Positions 42,179 through 51,525 of a stretch of 64,000 bases of DNA are shown here, piece by piece. How positions within the stretch are numbered: position 1 is the stretch's first letter; every line of letters begins with the position of its first letter. Source of the DNA: Actinomycetota bacterium (GTDB lineage: Bacteria > Actinomycetota > Nitriliruptoria > Nitriliruptorales > JAHWKO01). The position numbers were made by a program, and so were the translations under genes. Below the pieces are notes generated by a model. The model was not told where the DNA came from. It searched no databases and saw nothing but the letters and a program-made list of their open reading frames with translations. The stretch spans positions 62,001 to 126,000 of the forward strand of contig JAHWKW010000006.1 of the NCBI GenBank assembly GCA_019347675.1, in the 5' to 3' direction.

Positions 42179-44388
42179 CCGTCTCCACGCGGGCGCCCCG
42201 CCGTCCGGCTGGGGGCGTTTTTCGTCTCACGCTGCACCCGATCGATGGTGCGTAGCCCGGTCAGCTCGGGCGTGGGGAAGTCATCGGTCGGTTGCCCGTC
42301 GAGGGCCGCCGACATGAACGCCGCCCACGTCTCAGCCGGGAGCGCCCCGCCGGTCATGCGGTCCATCGGGGTGTTGTCGAGGTTGCCGTACCACACGACC
42401 GTCACGAGCTCGGGGACGTACCCGGCGAACCAGGCGTCACGGTGCTCGTCGGTGGTCCCCGTCTTCCCCGCAGCCGGCCGGTTGAGGTCCGCTGCCTTGC
42501 CGGTGCCCGACTCCACCACCCGTGTCAGCACGTCGGTGACGACCTGTGCCGTGCGCACCCCCATGGCCCGGGTGTGTCGCGGCTCGTCGCGACGGACGAC
42601 CGTGCCGTCGTGTGCGACCACCTGTCGGATCAGACGGGGTTCGGTCAGCACGCCACCGCCGGCCATCGTCGCGTACCCGGTGGCCAACTCCAGCGGAGAG
42701 ATGCTTCCGACGCCGAGCGTGATGGTCGGCACCGCCGGGAGCTCACTGCGGATCCCGGCGCGGCGGGCGACGTCAACGACCGCTTCGGGACCGACCGTCG
42801 CCACCATCTGCATGTAGACCGTGTTGGTCGAGGTGGTGGTGGCTTCGCGCACGGTCTGGACGCCGTAGCCGGCTCGGCCATAGTTCGTCACCGTCACATC
42901 CGGACCGGGGACTTCGACGTCGATCTCGCGCGGCGCGCGGAACCGCGAGGACGGCGCGTACCCCGCTTCGACGAACGCGGCGAGCGTGAACGGCTTGAAC
43001 GCCGACCCTGCGGGCCGTCGCGACTCGACTGCGGTGTTGAGCGGCTGCCTGACGTAGTCGGGCCCACCCACCATCGCACGAACCCCGCCGTCCCGCGGGT
43101 CGATCGCGACGAGCGCGCCGGAGTCGGCTCGTCCGTCGAGATGGTCGGCGATGACCTGATCCGCGAGTCGTTGCAGGTCCAGGTCCATCTCGACCTCGAC
43201 CCGGTAGCCGGTGAACGGAGCGTCCTCGCCGAGCTCCGCCGCGAGCTGCTCCCGAACCGCGTCCAGGTAGTAGGGCCCGACGTCGTGGGCGACGGCGTTG
43301 CCGCCGAAGGCGCTGGGCACGCCTGCGGCGATGGCGTCGTCGGCCGCGGCAGCCCGCAGCCAACCCTTGGCGGCCATGCCTCGCAGCGTGGACACCCGAC
43401 GCACGTTCAGCGTGTGGGGCGCTCCCGCCGGGTCCAGCTGCTCGGGCTGGGCGATCATCGCAGCCAGGGTCGCAGCCTGGTTGACGTCGAGCTGCGTGGC
43501 GGGCACGCCGAAGTAGGTCCGCGCCGCGGCGCCGATGCCGTACGCGCCCCGCCCCCAGTAGATCGTGTCGAGATAGCGCTGGAGGATCGTGTCCTTGTCG
43601 AGCTGACGTTCCAACTTCAGCGAGATCAGAGCTTCTTCGACCTTCTTGCTCAACCCGGGCCGCAGTTCACCTGTCAGCAGACCGACGTACTGCTGGGTGA
43701 TGGTGGACCCACCCTGCTCCACGGTGCCTGCGGTGAGGTTCGCCCACAGCGCCCGGAGGCTCCCACGGATCGAGATCCCGCGGTGCCGACGGAATGTTCG
43801 GTCCTCGGCCGCCAGGACGGCGTGTACCACGTGCGCAGGGAGCTCGTCGACCGCCACGGGGTCGTGTGCCTGGGCGCGGAGCGAGCCGAGTTCGCGCCCT
43901 TCGGCGTCGACCACGACGGTGGGGAGCGCACCCGCCGCAGGCGGGACCTGCGCCCCGGCATAGGCGACCGCCAAGGTCACCAAGGCGGCGAGGCTGACGA
44001 TGGCGCTCGCGAGGACGGAACCGCTGGCCAGACGCCGGACGGCCGGACCTCTCACGGTGCGGTGGAGGCGGTCGACCGCGAGGATCAGCCACGCCGCAGC
44101 GATCACCGCCGCGGTGCGCAGGCCCTGGCGGATCCGCGAGGCCGCGGCACGGCTGCGATCCGCGGCGCGCCGGCCAGCCTTGGCCGCGCCGCGCGCCGCC
44201 ACGCGTCCCAGGCGGGGGGCCAGCGCTCGTTCGGCACGCAGCCACAGTCGCAGGGTCGCGATGATCAGCTGCAGGCGGGCCGTGAGCGGCGCCAGGCGGG
44301 CGGACAGCCCGTCCCACCCGTGGCGGAGTTCCTCGCCGAGCGCTCTCGGCCGTCGAGGGGGCCGTCGGGGCGGGGAGCGGTCGGTCAC
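42175..44388 (-). CDS. class A penicillin-binding protein
   Basis: A 737-aa peptidoglycan glycosyltransferase/transpeptidase. An unusually long, Arg/Ala-rich cytoplasmic N-terminus (about 125 residues) with an extra hydrophobic stretch (about 88-105) precedes the membrane helix at about 120-145. GT51 motifs are AAEDRTFRRHRGIS, GGSTITQQYVG and YWGRGAYGIG. Transpeptidase motifs are GSAFKPFT (SxxK), STNTVYMQ (SxN) and GKTGTTDEH (KTG). It lacks the Pro/Ser tail of the neighbouring PBP. The start is GTG 44388. The stop codon overlaps the RDD stop on the other strand. Confidence 0.95.
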   Translation of the reverse strand: MTDRSPPRRPPRRPRALGEELRHGWDGLSARLAPLTARLQLIIATLRLWLRAERALAPRLGRVAARGAAKAGRRAADRSRAAASRIRQGLRTAAVIAAAWLILAVDRLHRTVRGPAVRRLASGSVLASAIVSLAALVTLAVAYAGAQVPPAAGALPTVVVDAEGRELGSLRAQAHDPVAVDELPAHVVHAVLAAEDRTFRRHRGISIRGSLRALWANLTAGTVEQGGSTITQQYVGLLTGELRPGLSKKVEEALISLKLERQLDKDTILQRYLDTIYWGRGAYGIGAAARTYFGVPATQLDVNQAATLAAMIAQPEQLDPAGAPHTLNVRRVSTLRGMAAKGWLRAAAADDAIAAGVPSAFGGNAVAHDVGPYYLDAVREQLAAELGEDAPFTGYRVEVEMDLDLQRLADQVIADHLDGRADSGALVAIDPRDGGVRAMVGGPDYVRQPLNTAVESRRPAGSAFKPFTLAAFVEAGYAPSSRFRAPREIDVEVPGPDVTVTNYGRAGYGVQTVREATTTSTNTVYMQMVATVGPEAVVDVARRAGIRSELPAVPTITLGVGSISPLELATGYATMAGGGVLTEPRLIRQVVAHDGTVVRRDEPRHTRAMGVRTAQVVTDVLTRVVESGTGKAADLNRPAAGKTGTTDEHRDAWFAGYVPELVTVVWYGNLDNTPMDRMTGGALPAETWAAFMSAALDGQPTDDFPTPELTGLRTIDRVQRETKNAPSRTAGRPRGDG

Positions 44389-44521
44389 CGTCGCTCCTCA
44401 CGTCCGCCCGCACCGCTCCAGTGTGAGACCCGGCAAGGCGACGCGGCCGGAACCACCCGTCCGACGGGACGGGAAGCCGGGCCGGCCCACTAGCGTTCGC
44501 CGCGGTGAGACGGGAGGACAC

Positions 44522-45130
44522 GTGGCGCGCTACCGGGCCGGCCTGGAGACGAGGGAGCGCATCCTGGACGCCACCCGCGCACTGCTGGGTGAGGTCGGGT
44601 TGGAAGGCACGACGCTGAAGGCGATCTGCGAGCGCGCCGAGGTGGGAGCCGGCAGCTTCTACAACCTGTTCGCCTCCAAGGAGGAGGTGGTGCTCTCGGT
44701 CGTCCGTGAGGCGATCACGGCGGTCGACGCCGCCCATGACGCGGGTGTCCGCGAACGCGAGAGCGTCGAGGACCTCGTCGACGCCTACCTCGGGTTCATC
44801 ACCGGACAGCCGGACCTCGCCCGGATCTACCTCCAGGCCGCCGTGGCATGGGGTCTGTCCGACCGGGCACTGGCCGTGCGGTTCACCCGTCACCAGGACC
44901 AGCGCGTCCAGCGCCTGGCCGCGGCCCTGCGCCGCGAGCAACCCGGTGTGCGGCCGGGGGACGCACTGCTGCGCGCCCAGCTCCTCCTGGCCGCCTTGAA
45001 CGGTTTGACCGTGAACTGGCTGCTGGACCCAAGCTTCGCGCTCGATCTGCACCGCGGGTTGCTGCTGCGCGCGGTGCGGGCGGGTTCCTGCGTCGGTGAA
45101 GCCCGCGGAGCTCGGGTCGGCGGGTCCTGA
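44522..45130 (+). CDS. TetR-family transcriptional regulator
   Basis: A 202-aa regulator. The N-terminal helix-turn-helix is standard: TRERILDATRALLGEVGLEGTTLKAICERA, followed by GAGSFYNLFASKEEVV (recognition helix about residues 37-50). The C-terminal ligand domain is all-helical, and its inducer is unknown. The GTG at 44522 follows GGAGG (44513-44517). TAGCGT at about 44492 is a possible -10. It is divergent from the PBP gene and 85 bp upstream of the CNNM/CBS operon; either could be its target. Confidence 0.92.
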   Translation: MARYRAGLETRERILDATRALLGEVGLEGTTLKAICERAEVGAGSFYNLFASKEEVVLSVVREAITAVDAAHDAGVRERESVEDLVDAYLGFITGQPDLARIYLQAAVAWGLSDRALAVRFTRHQDQRVQRLAAALRREQPGVRPGDALLRAQLLLAALNGLTVNWLLDPSFALDLHRGLLLRAVRAGSCVGEARGARVGGS

Positions 45131-45215
45131 CCCGCCAGGAACCGCTCGCTAGCCTCGACGACGTGGACGCCGACGAGCCCAGTCCGCATACAGGCCGGGT
45201 GGCCGGTGCACTCCC

Positions 45216-46556
45216 ATGAGCCTCGTCCCCGGTCTCCTGCTCGTCGCAGCCCTGGTCGTGGCGTCCGGCTTCTTCGTCGCCGCGGAGTTCGCGATGGTCG
45301 CCGGCCGCCGGGCGACGATCGACGACCTCGCCGCACAGGGCAGCCGCCGCGCCCGCGCCGCGGCCGCGGAGATGCGCCGCCTGTCGTTCATGCTGTCGGG
45401 GGCGCAGCTGGGCATCACGGTCACCACGTTGGTGCTCGGGTACGTCTCGGAGTCGGCGTTCGCTCCGATCCTGCGCCCCGCGATCGCGGGGTTGGGTGTG
45501 CCCCAGGGCAGCGTGCGCGGCATCTCCTTGGTCGTGGCGCTGGTCGTCTCGACCGTCCTGTCGATGGTGGTCGCCGAGCTCGCCCCCAAGAACCTCGCGA
45601 TCGCGCGCCCCGAGACCACCGCGCTGGCGGTCGCTATCCCGATGCGGATCTACTCGCTGGTGCTCGGCCCGGTGATCCGCCTGTTCGACGGTGCGGCGAA
45701 CGCTGTCACACGGCTCCTCGGTCACCAACCCCAGGAGGAGCTCCTCGCCGGGTACGACGCCGACGAGCTGGCTCTGATCATCGAGGCGTCCCGCGAGGAA
45801 GGCCAACTCGACGAGGAGAAGGCAGCGCTGCTGCTCCGCGCGGTCGAGCTCGGTGAGCGGCGCGCGACCGAGGTGATGGTGCCGCGACCGGACGTGGTCT
45901 GGCTGCGTGCCGGCGATCCACTCGATGCGCTGCGGCGCGCGGCCAGAGACACCGGCCACTCGCGCTTCCCGGTGCAGGGCCAGCACGAGGACGACGTGGT
46001 CGGGACCGTCCACATCAAGGACCTGCTCGACGTGCCGGCGCAGCGTGCGGGCACGGCGACGATCGACGACATCATGTACGAGCCGCTGATCGTCCCCGAA
46101 AGCCACATGCTGCGTCGCCTGCTGGCTGACCTGCGACAGCACCGGCGCACGTTCGCGGTCGTGGTCGACGAGTACGGCGGGGTCGCGGGGATCGTCACGC
46201 TCGAGGACGTGCTGGAGGAGCTCGTCGGCGAGATCGAGGACGAGTTCGATCCCAGCACCTCCCCGGTGCTGCGCCGTGTGGGCGTCGGCCGTTACGTGGT
46301 GCCCGGTCGCATGCGGGTCGACCGGTTGGAGGACGTGCTCGACACCGACATCGAACAGGGCGACTTCGAGACCGTCGCCGGGTTGGTCCTGGCGCGGCTG
46401 GGCCACATCCCCCAGGTCGGGGAGTGGGTCGAACACGACGGTTGGCGCCTGATGGTGATCGGCGTGGACGGCAACCGTGTCTCCGAGATCCTCCTGGAGC
46501 GGATGCACGAACGCGGCCCGTCCGTCGGTCGCCCGGCGTCGGGCGACCAGCGGTGA
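45216..46556 (+). CDS. CNNM/CorC-type membrane protein with CBS domains (hemolysin C family)
   Basis: A 446-aa protein: a DUF21/CNNM membrane domain (about residues 1-190: FFVAAEFAMVAGRR, LSGAQLGITVTTLVLGY and VVAELAPKNLAI). Two CBS domains follow (MVPRPDVVWL, HIKDLLDV, VDEYGGVAGIVTLEDVLEELVGEI), then a CorC_HlyC transporter-associated domain. Members are linked to Mg2+ or other divalent metal transport. The start is ATG 45216. It overlaps its paralogue by 4 bp (GTGA). Confidence 0.93.
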   Translation: MSLVPGLLLVAALVVASGFFVAAEFAMVAGRRATIDDLAAQGSRRARAAAAEMRRLSFMLSGAQLGITVTTLVLGYVSESAFAPILRPAIAGLGVPQGSVRGISLVVALVVSTVLSMVVAELAPKNLAIARPETTALAVAIPMRIYSLVLGPVIRLFDGAANAVTRLLGHQPQEELLAGYDADELALIIEASREEGQLDEEKAALLLRAVELGERRATEVMVPRPDVVWLRAGDPLDALRRAARDTGHSRFPVQGQHEDDVVGTVHIKDLLDVPAQRAGTATIDDIMYEPLIVPESHMLRRLLADLRQHRRTFAVVVDEYGGVAGIVTLEDVLEELVGEIEDEFDPSTSPVLRRVGVGRYVVPGRMRVDRLEDVLDTDIEQGDFETVAGLVLARLGHIPQVGEWVEHDGWRLMVIGVDGNRVSEILLERMHERGPSVGRPASGDQR

Positions 46557-47929
46557 CGCCGGGGTCGCTCGCAGCCGAAGGGCCGCTGGCGGTGCAGGTC
46601 CCCGTCCCGGTCGCGGTGGCGATCGCCGTGCTGCTGCTGGCGGCCAACGCCTTCTTCGTCGCGGCGGAGATCGCGCTCCTGGCGGCCCGCCGCACCCGGG
46701 TCGAGGAGCTCGCCGCCGAAGGCGACCGCCGCGCACAGCTGGCCGCCGCCGCGCTCCGCGAGCTGTCGATCACCTTCTCCGGCGCTCAGCTGGGCATCAC
46801 CATGGCGTCGCTGGGGCTCGGCGCGGTCGCCGAACCGGCCGCCGCCCGGCTGCTGGAGCGGGCGTTGGCGCTGACGACGATCCCTGCCGGGCTCCGTCCC
46901 GCGCTCGCGATCGTGGTGGGTCTGTCGATCGTGGTGTTCCTGCACATGGTCGTCGGCGAGATGGCCCCAAAGAACATCGCGCTGGCCAGCGCCGAGACGG
47001 TCGCGCTCCGGCTCGCACCCGCCTTCCGGGTGTTCGTCGTGGTGTTCCGCCCGATCATCACGGCGCTGAACGCCACCGCGAACGTGTTGCTCCGCGTGGT
47101 CGGTGTGGAACCGCGGGACGAGATGGGGCTGGTGCACACGCCCGATGAGATCGCGTTGCTGCTCCGCGAATCCAACCGTGAGGGCATGCTGCAGCCGCAG
47201 GACGCTCGGGTACTGGCCGCGGCGCTGTCGCTCAACCGCATCGACGCCAGGGCCGCCATGACCCCCCGCGTGGACCTGCACGCCGTTCCCGCCACCGCCG
47301 GCGCCCACGACGTGCTCAGCCTGGCGCGTGAGACGGGGTTCACGCGCTTGCCCGTCTACCACGACGACATCGACGACGTGGTCGGGATCGTGCACGTCAA
47401 GGACGTCCTGATCCGCGACGCTGACGAGCTCGTTGACCTGTCCGTGGCCGACATCCTCCGCCCGATCTCCGCCGTCCCCGAGAGCCGGGACCTGGAACGC
47501 CTGCTGCGCGACATGCGGGGCGGGCGGTCCCACGCCGTCCTGGTCCTCGACGAGTTCGGCGGGACGGCGGGGCTTGTGACCCTCGAGGACATCCTCGAGG
47601 AGCTGGTCGGCGACATCGAGGACGAGTTCGACCCGATGATCCGCCACGAGTCGGTGCGCCAGCTCGGGCCGGACCGTTGGCTGGTTCCCGGCACGTTGCG
47701 CCGCGACGAGCTGACGGAGCACACGGGCCTGGCCCTCGCCGAAGGGGAATCCGAAACCGTCTCCGGTCACCTCACCGAACGGCTGGGCCGCCTGCTTCAA
47801 CCCGGCGACGTGGTGGAGGAAGACGGTTGGATCCTGCGGGTGCGCTCGCTGGATGGGCGCCGGGCGGGGGACGTGGAGGTGGTCGCACCCCACGGGCGAG
47901 GCCACGACGGCGCCCCGGTGGGCGCCTGA
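46553..47929 (+). CDS. CNNM/CorC-type membrane protein with CBS domains (paralogue)
   Basis: A 458-aa protein with the same plan as the preceding gene: FFVAAEIALLAARR, FSGAQLGITMASLGLG and VVGEMAPKNIAL in the membrane domain, then CBS motifs (MTPRVDLHAV, HVKDVLI, LDEFGGTAGLVTLEDILEELVGDIEDEFD) and the C-terminal associated domain. The GTG at 46553 overlaps the upstream stop, so a heteromeric pair made in equal amounts is plausible. The next gene starts immediately after its stop. Confidence 0.93.
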   Translation: MTPGSLAAEGPLAVQVPVPVAVAIAVLLLAANAFFVAAEIALLAARRTRVEELAAEGDRRAQLAAAALRELSITFSGAQLGITMASLGLGAVAEPAAARLLERALALTTIPAGLRPALAIVVGLSIVVFLHMVVGEMAPKNIALASAETVALRLAPAFRVFVVVFRPIITALNATANVLLRVVGVEPRDEMGLVHTPDEIALLLRESNREGMLQPQDARVLAAALSLNRIDARAAMTPRVDLHAVPATAGAHDVLSLARETGFTRLPVYHDDIDDVVGIVHVKDVLIRDADELVDLSVADILRPISAVPESRDLERLLRDMRGGRSHAVLVLDEFGGTAGLVTLEDILEELVGDIEDEFDPMIRHESVRQLGPDRWLVPGTLRRDELTEHTGLALAEGESETVSGHLTERLGRLLQPGDVVEEDGWILRVRSLDGRRAGDVEVVAPHGRGHDGAPVGA

Positions 47930-48511
47930 GTGGGCTTCCGCCGCGAGGAGCTCGAGTCGTTCCGTGACGAGACCGTGCCCGACCTCGTCGGCGATCACGT
48001 CCGGCTGCTGTTCGTGGGGATCAACCCGGGCCTGTGGACGGCCGCGACCGGAGCCCACTTCGCGCACCCGGCCAACCGATTCTACAAGGCGCTGTACCTC
48101 GGCGGGATCCTCGACCGACCGCTCGACGCCAGCGACGGGTACGACGACGCTGCGGTGCAGGCCCTGACCTGCAAGGGGATCGCGATCACCAACCTCGTGG
48201 ACCGCGCCACCGTCCGGGCGAGCGAACTCGGTCGGGAGGAACTGCGCCAGGGCAGAGACCTGATCGAGGACAAGGCGCGCGGCTGGGATCCGGTGGTCGT
48301 GGCGGTCGTCGGGGTCACCGCGTACCGGACGGCGTTCGGGCGGCGGGACGCCGACGTCGGCCGTCAGGACGACAAGCTCGGTGACGCGCAGCTGTGGGTG
48401 CTGCCCAACCCCAGCGGGCTGAACGCGCACTACCAGGTCGACCAGCTGGCGCGGCTGTACCGGGCAGCCGCCGAGGACGCGGGGCTGGACCTGGGCCCCT
48501 TGCGGTCGTGA
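47930..48511 (+). CDS. mug: G/U mismatch-specific uracil-DNA glycosylase (MUG/TDG family)
   Basis: A 193-aa DNA repair enzyme that removes uracil or thymine opposite guanine, relevant in a high-GC genome where deaminated cytosine is frequent. LLFVGINPGLWTAATGAHFAHPANRFY (motif 1, about residues 25-52, containing GINPG) and LPNPSGLNAHY (motif 2) are both intact. The GTG start at 47930 directly follows the TGA of the upstream gene, and its own stop overlaps the HAD gene. Its presence in a metal-transport operon looks incidental. Confidence 0.9.
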   Translation: MGFRREELESFRDETVPDLVGDHVRLLFVGINPGLWTAATGAHFAHPANRFYKALYLGGILDRPLDASDGYDDAAVQALTCKGIAITNLVDRATVRASELGREELRQGRDLIEDKARGWDPVVVAVVGVTAYRTAFGRRDADVGRQDDKLGDAQLWVLPNPSGLNAHYQVDQLARLYRAAAEDAGLDLGPLRS

Positions 48512-49218
48512 ACGCCGTGGGCTCGCCGAGGCTGGTCCTGTTCGACGTGGACGGGACGCTGGTCGACACGCCCGGCACCCGAGAGGCGTTCGCGGTGGTC
48601 ATGGACCGCATCGGAGCCTGCAACGTCGACGTGCACGGGTTCCCGATGACCGGGAAGACCGACCCGCAGATCGCACGGGAGCTGCTGGCTGCGGCCGGGA
48701 TCCACCCCGGGGAGACCGAACGGCTCCTACCGCGGCTGCTGGGCGACTTCGCCCGGGAACTCGCGTCACTCGAGCCGATGATCCGTGCGCGGGGGCGGGT
48801 CCTCGTCGGCGCGGACCCGCTGCTGCGGCGGCTGGCCGACATCGACACCGTGGTCGCATCGGTCCTGACCGGGAACCTGGAGGGTAACGCGCGGGTCAAG
48901 CTCGACGCGCTCGGTCTGGCTCGTGCCCTGGACCTCGCGGTCGGGGCGTACGGCAGCGACCATCACGACCGCCGCGAGCTCGTCCCGGTCGCGTTGCGCA
49001 AGCTGCATCGCCTGCGCGGCGTCCGCCTCACGTCGGCCAACGTGTGGGTGGTGGGCGACAGCCCCCGGGACCTGGCCTGCGCCCGCGCGACCGACGCGCG
49101 GTGCCTCCTGGTCGCCACCAACAAGCACGCCCTCGACCAGCTGGCCGCCCTGGAGCCCGACGCGGCGGTCGCCGACCTGCGTGACGTCGACGCGGTGGTG
49201 GAGCTGCTGACCTCCTAG
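48508..49218 (+). CDS. HAD-superfamily hydrolase (phosphoglycolate-phosphatase-like)
   Basis: A 236-aa phosphatase. LVLFDVDGTLVDT gives motif I with both Asp residues (about residues 12-14), VLTGNLEG motif II (Thr/Ser), and VWVVGDSPRDLACARA motif IV. A helical cap lies between motifs I and II. GTG 48508 overlaps the glycosylase stop (GTGA). The substrate is unknown. It is the last gene of the four-gene unit and converges on the next gene with only 6 bp between the two TAG stops, both within CTAG. Confidence 0.88.
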   Translation: MNAVGSPRLVLFDVDGTLVDTPGTREAFAVVMDRIGACNVDVHGFPMTGKTDPQIARELLAAAGIHPGETERLLPRLLGDFARELASLEPMIRARGRVLVGADPLLRRLADIDTVVASVLTGNLEGNARVKLDALGLARALDLAVGAYGSDHHDRRELVPVALRKLHRLRGVRLTSANVWVVGDSPRDLACARATDARCLLVATNKHALDQLAALEPDAAVADLRDVDAVVELLTS

Positions 49219-49224
49219 ACCGTC

Positions 49225-49680
49225 CTAGACGCCGAACCCGGGGATACCCGGCGGCGCAGGAGGCTCACGGACCTGCTCGACCGCTTCCTGCAGCGGGCGG
49301 AGGAACGGCAGGGCGTGCGGGTCGAGTGGCTCGGGGTCGACGAACTCGCCGAGGCCCCCGTCCGCGAACGGCGCGGCGGTGACGTGGGGCGCGGCGCCGT
49401 GCGCCCCGTAGACGACCACCACCACGTCGGTGCCGTCGGCCAGCTCGGCTTCGGCCACGAACCCGTAGGCGGGGGTGGAGGTGGCCAGCACCTCGTCACG
49501 CGCCACGGCGCGCAGGACCGCTGTCCTGTCCGCGTCGTCATCGGGGAGATCCGGGAGGCGCATGACGCGGGTCGCCGACGGCCCGGGCAGCACCACGGCG
49601 GCCGGCAGCGGACGGTCGGCGCGCGTGACCAGGTCGCGGGCCGCTTCCTCGCACACCCAGCGCAGCTCGTCGATCCGCAC
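49225..49680 (-). CDS. conserved hypothetical protein
   Basis: A 151-aa acidic protein with no membrane segment and no motif I recognise. The first third is helical (VRIDELRWVCEEAARDLV); the middle is beta-rich with VVVVVYGAHGAAPHV; the end is Pro-rich. The GTG at 49680 follows GGGAGG. It lies 19 bp after the ilvD stop on the same strand, so it may share the ilvD transcript. Codon use resembles its neighbours. Confidence 0.55.
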   Translation of the reverse strand: MRIDELRWVCEEAARDLVTRADRPLPAAVVLPGPSATRVMRLPDLPDDDADRTAVLRAVARDEVLATSTPAYGFVAEAELADGTDVVVVVYGAHGAAPHVTAAPFADGGLGEFVDPEPLDPHALPFLRPLQEAVEQVREPPAPPGIPGFGV

Positions 49681-49699
49681 GCGTGTGTCGCCTCCCGCC

Positions 49700-51382
49700 T
49701 CACACGCTGGTGGGAGCTCCCTCGGAAGCCGATCGCACCGTCCGGGCGTACTTGGCCAGCACCCCCCGCGTGTAGCGCGGTTCGAGCGGCTCCCACCGCT
49801 CCCGGCGGCGCGCCAGCTCTGCCGCGTCGACGTGCAGGTCCATGGTGCGGCTGGGCACGTCGATGGTGATCCGGTCGCCGTTGTCGACCAGCGCGATCGG
49901 TCCGCCGTCGGCCGCCTCGGGCGCGACGTGGCCGATGCAGAACCCGTGCGTGGCGCCGCTGAACCGTCCGTCGGTGACCAGCGCGACGGAGGTGCCCAGC
50001 CCGGCGCCCTTGACCGCGGCGGTGACAGCCAGCATCTCGCGCATCCCCGGGCCACCCTTGGGGCCCTCCCAACGGATCACGATCACCTCGCCCTCACCGA
50101 TGCTCCCGGTCAGGACCGCCTCCATGGCACCCTGCTCGTCGTCGAACACCCGGGCTGTGCCCTCGAAGCGGTGCTGCTGGGGCGGGATCCCGGCCACCTT
50201 GACCACCGCCCCGTCCGGGGCCAGCGACCCACGGAGGATCGCCAGGCCACCGTCGGCGTGGATCGGGTCCGACACGCGGCGGACCACCTGCCCATCGGGC
50301 GCCGGCGGATCGAGCTCTCGCAGGTTGTCCTCGACGGTCCGCCCGGTCACCGTCAGCGCGTCACCGTGCAACAGCCCCGATCCGAGCAGCTCACGCATCA
50401 CCACCGGGACCCCACCGATGCGGTCCAGGTCGGTCATCACGAACCGCCCCGCCGGCTTGGTGTCAGCGATGTGTGGGACCCGCCGCCCGATCCGGTCGAA
50501 GTCGTCGAGGGTGAAGTCCACCTCCGCCTCGCGGGCGATCGCCAGCAGGTGCAGGACCGCGTTGGTCGAACCACCGACGGCCATCACGACGCTGAGGGCG
50601 TTCTCCAAGGCCGCGCGGGTGACGATGTCCCGGGCGCGGATCCCGGCCTCGAGGAGCGCGACGACGGCCGCGCCGGAGCGGCGCGCCAGGTCGTCACGGC
50701 GAGGGTCAGGCGCGGGCGGAGACGCCGACCCCGGGAGGCACATCCCCAGCCCCTCGATCGCCGACGCCATCGTGTTGGCCGTGAACATCCCCGCGCAGGA
50801 CCCCTCACCGGGGCAGGCGTTGTGCTCGATCGCGTCGAGCTCGTCGTCGGACATGGCGCCGCGCCCGTGCGCCCCGACCGCCTCGAACACGTCCTGGATG
50901 GTGATGTCGCGGCCGTGCAGCTGCCCGGGGAGGATCGAGCCGCCGTAGAGGAACACGGTGGGGACGTTCAGTCGCACACCGGCCATCACCATCCCCGGGA
51001 GCGACTTGTCGCACCCGGCGAAGGTCACCATGCCGTCGAGGCGTTCCGCGTGCATCACCGTCTCGACCGAGTCGGCGATCACCTCGCGCGACACCAGCGA
51101 CGCACGCATGCCCTCGTGACCCATGGCGATCCCGTCCGAGACGGCGACCGTGACGAACTCGATCGGGAACCCGCCCGCGTCGCGGATGCCCTCCTTGGCC
51201 TGCTTGGCGAGCCGGTCCAGCGGCAGGTTGCACGGGGTCACCTCGTTCCAGGATGACGCCACACCGACCTGGGGCTTGCCGAAGTCCTCGTCGGTCATCC
51301 CCACCGCGCGGAGCATCGCCCGGGCCGGCGCTCGTCGGGACCCCTCGGTCACCTCACGGCTGCGGTGGCGTGGATCGGCCAT
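49700..51382 (-). CDS. ilvD: dihydroxy-acid dehydratase
   Basis: An Fe-S enzyme for the third step of valine/isoleucine synthesis (dihydroxy-acid to 2-keto acid). It is 560 aa. Cluster cysteines are in [21 protein letters not shown] and [11 protein letters not shown], and the C-terminal [18 protein letters not shown] is a family signature. The ATG at 51382 has GGGAGGA upstream. A perfect 14-bp palindrome lies 20 bp before the start. No other ilv gene is adjacent. Confidence 0.96.
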   Translation of the reverse strand: MADPRHRSREVTEGSRRAPARAMLRAVGMTDEDFGKPQVGVASSWNEVTPCNLPLDRLAKQAKEGIRDAGGFPIEFVTVAVSDGIAMGHEGMRASLVSREVIADSVETVMHAERLDGMVTFAGCDKSLPGMVMAGVRLNVPTVFLYGGSILPGQLHGRDITIQDVFEAVGAHGRGAMSDDELDAIEHNACPGEGSCAGMFTANTMASAIEGLGMCLPGSASPPAPDPRRDDLARRSGAAVVALLEAGIRARDIVTRAALENALSVVMAVGGSTNAVLHLLAIAREAEVDFTLDDFDRIGRRVPHIADTKPAGRFVMTDLDRIGGVPVVMRELLGSGLLHGDALTVTGRTVEDNLRELDPPAPDGQVVRRVSDPIHADGGLAILRGSLAPDGAVVKVAGIPPQQHRFEGTARVFDDEQGAMEAVLTGSIGEGEVIVIRWEGPKGGPGMREMLAVTAAVKGAGLGTSVALVTDGRFSGATHGFCIGHVAPEAADGGPIALVDNGDRITIDVPSRTMDLHVDAAELARRRERWEPLEPRYTRGVLAKYARTVRSASEGAPTSV

Positions 51383-51401
51383 GACGTCCTCCCGTCCCCG
51401 A

Positions 51402-51415
51402 GGTCACGCGTGACC
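51402..51415. promoter_or_regulatory. perfect 14-bp palindrome upstream of ilvD
   Basis: GGTCACGCGTGACC is fully self-complementary with no spacer, centred about 26 bp before the ilvD start and about 117 bp before the mtaB start. It could be an operator for either divergent gene, or chance in a GC-rich leader. Confidence 0.4.
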
Positions 51416-51509
51416 ACTCCGAGGTTGGCGCATCACACCACAGGCGGGCCCTCGGCGCGACCGCACATCCCGCTGGCTCGCGAACCGGCGGCGCCGGGGG
51501 ACGCCCCGG

Positions 51510-51515
51510 TAGCAT
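51510..51515 (+). promoter_or_regulatory. TAnnnT -10 hexamer of mtaB
   Basis: TAGCAT ends 10 nt before ATG 51526, and no Shine-Dalgarno is visible. The transcript would have at most a few leader bases. Confidence 0.4.
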
Positions 51516-51525
51516 CCCCGGTGCC

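Noticed and set aside
51383-51525. Branched-chain leader peptide/attenuator or T-box before ilvD
   Set aside because: The only short reading frame lacks Leu/Ile/Val runs, and no T-box core or terminator hairpin is visible.
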